DNA of 64,000 bases, taken from the NCBI GenBank assembly GCA_002480565.1, contig DLCK01000076.1, positions 1 to 64,000 on the forward strand, written 5' to 3'. Positions 61,968 to 64,000 of the stretch are shown piece by piece; the first letter of the stretch is position 1, and the number at the start of each line of letters is the position of its first letter. This DNA is from Phycisphaerales bacterium UBA7800 (GTDB lineage Bacteria; Planctomycetota; Phycisphaerae; Phycisphaerales; Phycisphaeraceae). A program made the position numbers and the translations under genes. The notes beneath the pieces were generated by a model, which had not been told where the DNA came from, ran no database searches, and worked only from the letters and a program-made list of their open reading frames with translations.

Positions 61968-62071
61968 CAGGGATTAGTGATTAGGGAATAGGGATTAGGG
62001 AAAGGCATAAAGGCAGATCAACACACTTGCGTGTCTTGCTCTAGTCCCTGATCCCTAATCACTAATCCCTG
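61968..62071. repeat. Inverted pair of CAGGGATTAG-family repeats between trxA and the M16 gene
   Basis: CAGGGATTAGTGATTAGGGA at 61968-61987 and its exact reverse complement at 62052-62071, extended inward by ATAGGGATTAG against TCAGGGACTAG. The right copy starts ten bases after the trxA stop; the left ends six bases before the peptidase start. An mRNA crossing it would form a stem of about 30 bp with a loop of about 40 bases. Confidence 0.85.
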
Positions 62072-62081
62072 TACGAAGCAC

Positions 62082-62414
62082 TTAGCCAATCGCGTTGTTC
62101 AGGGCGTCGACATATTCTTGCTTGCCGTTGACACCGACGAATTTCTGGACGATTTGACCATCTTTGATGAGCAGGACGGTTGGGATGGCAGAGATTTCGA
62201 ATTTCAGTGAGACTTCACGGTTGGCATCGGTATCGACCTTGCCGACCTTGGCTTTACCGTCGAATTCGCCTGCAATTTCGTCGATAATTGGACCGAGCAT
62301 ACGGCAAGGCATGCACCATTCAGCCCAAAAGTCCACGAGAACCGGGACGCCGCTGTTCATGACTTCTTGTTCGAAGTTATCATCCGTAATTTGCAATACT
62401 GCTTCCGATGCCAT
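62082..62414 (-). CDS. trxA: Thioredoxin with WCMPC active site
   Basis: The protein has 110 residues, a single thioredoxin domain without signal. Active site DFWAEWCMPCRMLGP; the usual Gly between the cysteines is Met. The cis-Pro lies in ISAIPTVLLIKDG. AAGGAG lies upstream of the ATG. It reduces protein disulfides and can serve ribonucleotide reductase, here a B12-type NrdJ. CMPC changes the residue most important for redox potential and partner choice, so it may differ from standard thioredoxin 1. Confidence 0.93.
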   Translation of the reverse strand: MASEAVLQITDDNFEQEVMNSGVPVLVDFWAEWCMPCRMLGPIIDEIAGEFDGKAKVGKVDTDANREVSLKFEISAIPTVLLIKDGQIVQKFVGVNGKQEYVDALNNAIG

Positions 62415-62674
62415 GCCAAGGCTCCTTATAATGTTCGCTGGTTGGCGATAAACAATGAGTTAAGATGGCGATTCTATGCGGATCGCCAATTGTGGGCAAA
62501 CCTGCGTCTGCCTGATTTGGTTATCGTGACTAATCGGCCATGAATTGGAATTATTCCAGAGTTAATCAGCCCAACAACGCACTGCCGATAATAATTTCCT
62601 TTGCTCAACCGACATGTTCGAAAGATACAAGGCGGATCACCCGATAAACTATGTGTCTGTACGTCTAAACCCCT

Positions 62675-64000
62675 ATGGAGGATAAGCGCTTGACGCTCCA
62701 GAATCTCATTACCGAACGGAAAGCCAAAGTTGGCATTATTGGTCTAGGTTACGTGGGACTGCCATTGATGCGAGCCTTCTTCAAAGCCGGTTACCCGGTC
62801 ATAGGCTATGACGTGGACCCTGCTAAGATCGAAAAGATTCACAAAGGTGAAAACTACCTTAAGCATCTTGGGGAAGATTTCATTGCTGAGATGAGTCAGT
62901 CCGACAGCTTTGATGCCACTGCGGACTTTGGGCGTTTAGGTGAAGCCGATGCCCTTTTACTTTGTGTCCCTACGCCGTTAGGCAAGCATCTTGAGCCTGA
63001 TTTGTCTTACGTGGAAGTGACCACTGAGGCGATTGCCAAGACGTTGCGCCCCGGCCAGCTGGTGGTACTCGAATCCACCACCTTCCCGGGAACGACTCGC
63101 CAGATCATGCAGCCTGTCCTTGAAAAGACCGGACTCAAATGTGGCGAGGATTTCTATCTTGCCTATTCACCGGAACGTGAAGATCCAGGACGCAAAAACT
63201 TTAACACACAGACCATCCCCAAACTCGTGGGTGGTATCGGCCAAGAAGCTGGCAAGCTTGCTCTTGAACTCTATTCTGCTGCGGTCTCCAAGGCGATTCC
63301 TGTCAGTAGTGCCGAAGTCGCCGAGTCTGCCAAGCTCCTTGAGAACATTTACCGCAGTGTGAACATCGCCTTGGTCAACGAAATGAAAGTTGTCCTTGAT
63401 GCGATGGATATTGATATTTGGGAAGTGGTCGATGCCGCTGCCACCAAGCCGTTTGGTTTCCAGGCCTTTTATCCTGGCCCCGGTCTTGGTGGACACTGTA
63501 TTCCCATTGACCCGTACTACCTGACATGGAAGGCTCGCGAAGTCGGCCACACCACGCGGTTCATCGAACTGGCGGGTGAAGTCAATCACTCCATGCCAGA
63601 CTATGTGGTCAACAAGACGATGCTTGCACTTAACAAGAACAAAAAGGCTGTTGCAGCTTCCAAAATTCTTGTACTGGGTTTGGCATACAAGCCCAATGTT
63701 GATGATATTCGCGAAAGTCCGAGCTTTGAGATTATCGAAAAGCTTCAGGAACTTGGTGGCGATGTGAGCTACAACGACCCGCATGTTCCTGCGACACATA
63801 AGATGCGCGATCATGACTTGCAAATGGAAAGTGCTGAACTTTCTGCAGCATCATTAAAGCAATACGACTGTGTTGTCATTGCGACGAATCACGAAGCGTA
63901 CGATTGGCAGATGATCGCGGATCATGCGAAGTTGATTATCGACTCGCGTGGCGCGTTACGCGAAGTAACGGGTGATCGGGCTCATATTGTCAGTGCGTAA
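62675..64000 (+). CDS. UDP-N-acetyl-D-glucosamine/UDP-glucose-type nucleotide sugar dehydrogenase
   Basis: The protein has 441 residues from ATG 62675. GGAGG at 62678-62682 fits a TTG start at 62690 better (five residues shorter). The NAD motif is VGIIGLGYVGLPLMRAFFKAGY, then VPTPLGKHLEPDLSYV, LESTTFPGTTRQI, SPEREDPGR, AESAKLLENIYRSVNIALVNE, and the catalytic Cys in GPGLGGHCIPIDPYYL. The C-terminal domain has LGLAYKPNVDDIRESPS. This matches the WbpA/WbpO branch that makes UDP-GlcNAcA or UDP-GalNAcA for surface polysaccharides. The window ends with its stop codon. Confidence 0.92.
   Translation: MEDKRLTLQNLITERKAKVGIIGLGYVGLPLMRAFFKAGYPVIGYDVDPAKIEKIHKGENYLKHLGEDFIAEMSQSDSFDATADFGRLGEADALLLCVPTPLGKHLEPDLSYVEVTTEAIAKTLRPGQLVVLESTTFPGTTRQIMQPVLEKTGLKCGEDFYLAYSPEREDPGRKNFNTQTIPKLVGGIGQEAGKLALELYSAAVSKAIPVSSAEVAESAKLLENIYRSVNIALVNEMKVVLDAMDIDIWEVVDAAATKPFGFQAFYPGPGLGGHCIPIDPYYLTWKAREVGHTTRFIELAGEVNHSMPDYVVNKTMLALNKNKKAVAASKILVLGLAYKPNVDDIRESPSFEIIEKLQELGGDVSYNDPHVPATHKMRDHDLQMESAELSAASLKQYDCVVIATNHEAYDWQMIADHAKLIIDSRGALREVTGDRAHIVSA

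Noticed and set aside
1..64000. tRNA or rRNA genes
   Set aside because: I looked for TPsi-loop (GGTTCRANTCC) cloverleafs in all gene-free stretches and saw none that fold; a covariance-model search would be decisive.

Overview
The window looks like a chromosomal segment of a planctomycete, probably a member of Phycisphaerae. The clearest pointer is the type II pseudopilin-like protein with an FTLIELLVV N-terminus and a C-terminal H-X9-DG motif, an architecture expanded in that phylum. A very large class II (B12) ribonucleotide reductase, a solitary divergent GroES-like protein, an ArsS-type radical SAM enzyme and a RAYT of the WLPGDPRGF type fit this. The assignment is an inference from gene content; no rRNA is present to confirm it.

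Left edge (1-966, minus strand): three overlapping small genes that look like part of a phage-type structural cassette. One is a GNAT-like virion-associated protein that appears to have lost its N-terminus, one has a C-terminal membrane anchor, and one runs off the window. From 1111 to 4990 lies a regulator, pseudopilin and beta-helix cluster. The GntR-HTH/LacI-sensor regulator is preceded by two identical 14-bp palindromes. The secreted beta-helix protein carries an Asp...AspAsp constellation reminiscent of GH110 alpha-galactosidases. This looks like a small polysaccharide-use locus.

4991-31067 is mostly housekeeping: enolase, an L,D-transpeptidase, RarA, a tightly overlapping siroheme/heme operon (Met8-like, HemX/CcsA-like, HemA, then a GT-C-like membrane protein), endonuclease IV, Upp, TrpS, an MsbA-like ABC exporter, AroA with a GroES-like protein, a C-terminal processing protease, TsaD, NrdJ and Dcd. 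Between nfo and upp sits a strong sigma70-like promoter followed by a multi-hairpin transcript ending in a terminator. It may be an sRNA or an attenuator.

31068-49423 holds an M20 deacylase, a P-loop kinase, Fmt and Def (formyl-Met metabolism), HU, BioF, a TfoX-N gene interrupted at an A9 tract, a 49-residue membrane protein behind a Fur-box-like operator, a DUF2203 protein and a PAP2 phosphatase. Two paralogous exported LolA/TlpA-type proteins follow, one of which has lost both redox cysteines. Then come ATP sulfurylase, a REP-associated transposase between two roughly 100-bp palindromes, a phosphohexomutase, an M24 peptidase, and AccB/AccC.

49424-64000 holds an AT-rich orphan, RlmKL, a hybrid histidine kinase plus NarL-type regulator, ArsS, GlyRS, a RibBA whose GTP cyclohydrolase II half has lost its zinc cysteines, an M16 peptidase, thioredoxin, and a UDP-sugar dehydrogenase.

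Intergenic space is rich in dispersed inverted repeats from several families: a CAGGGATTAGTGATTAGGGA element placed directly after stop codons, a TCAGCGACACGC element in inverted pairs, long cruciforms of the ACCRCAGAGGCACAGAG type, and the RAYT-linked palindromes. No tRNA, rRNA, CRISPR array or complete prophage was seen.
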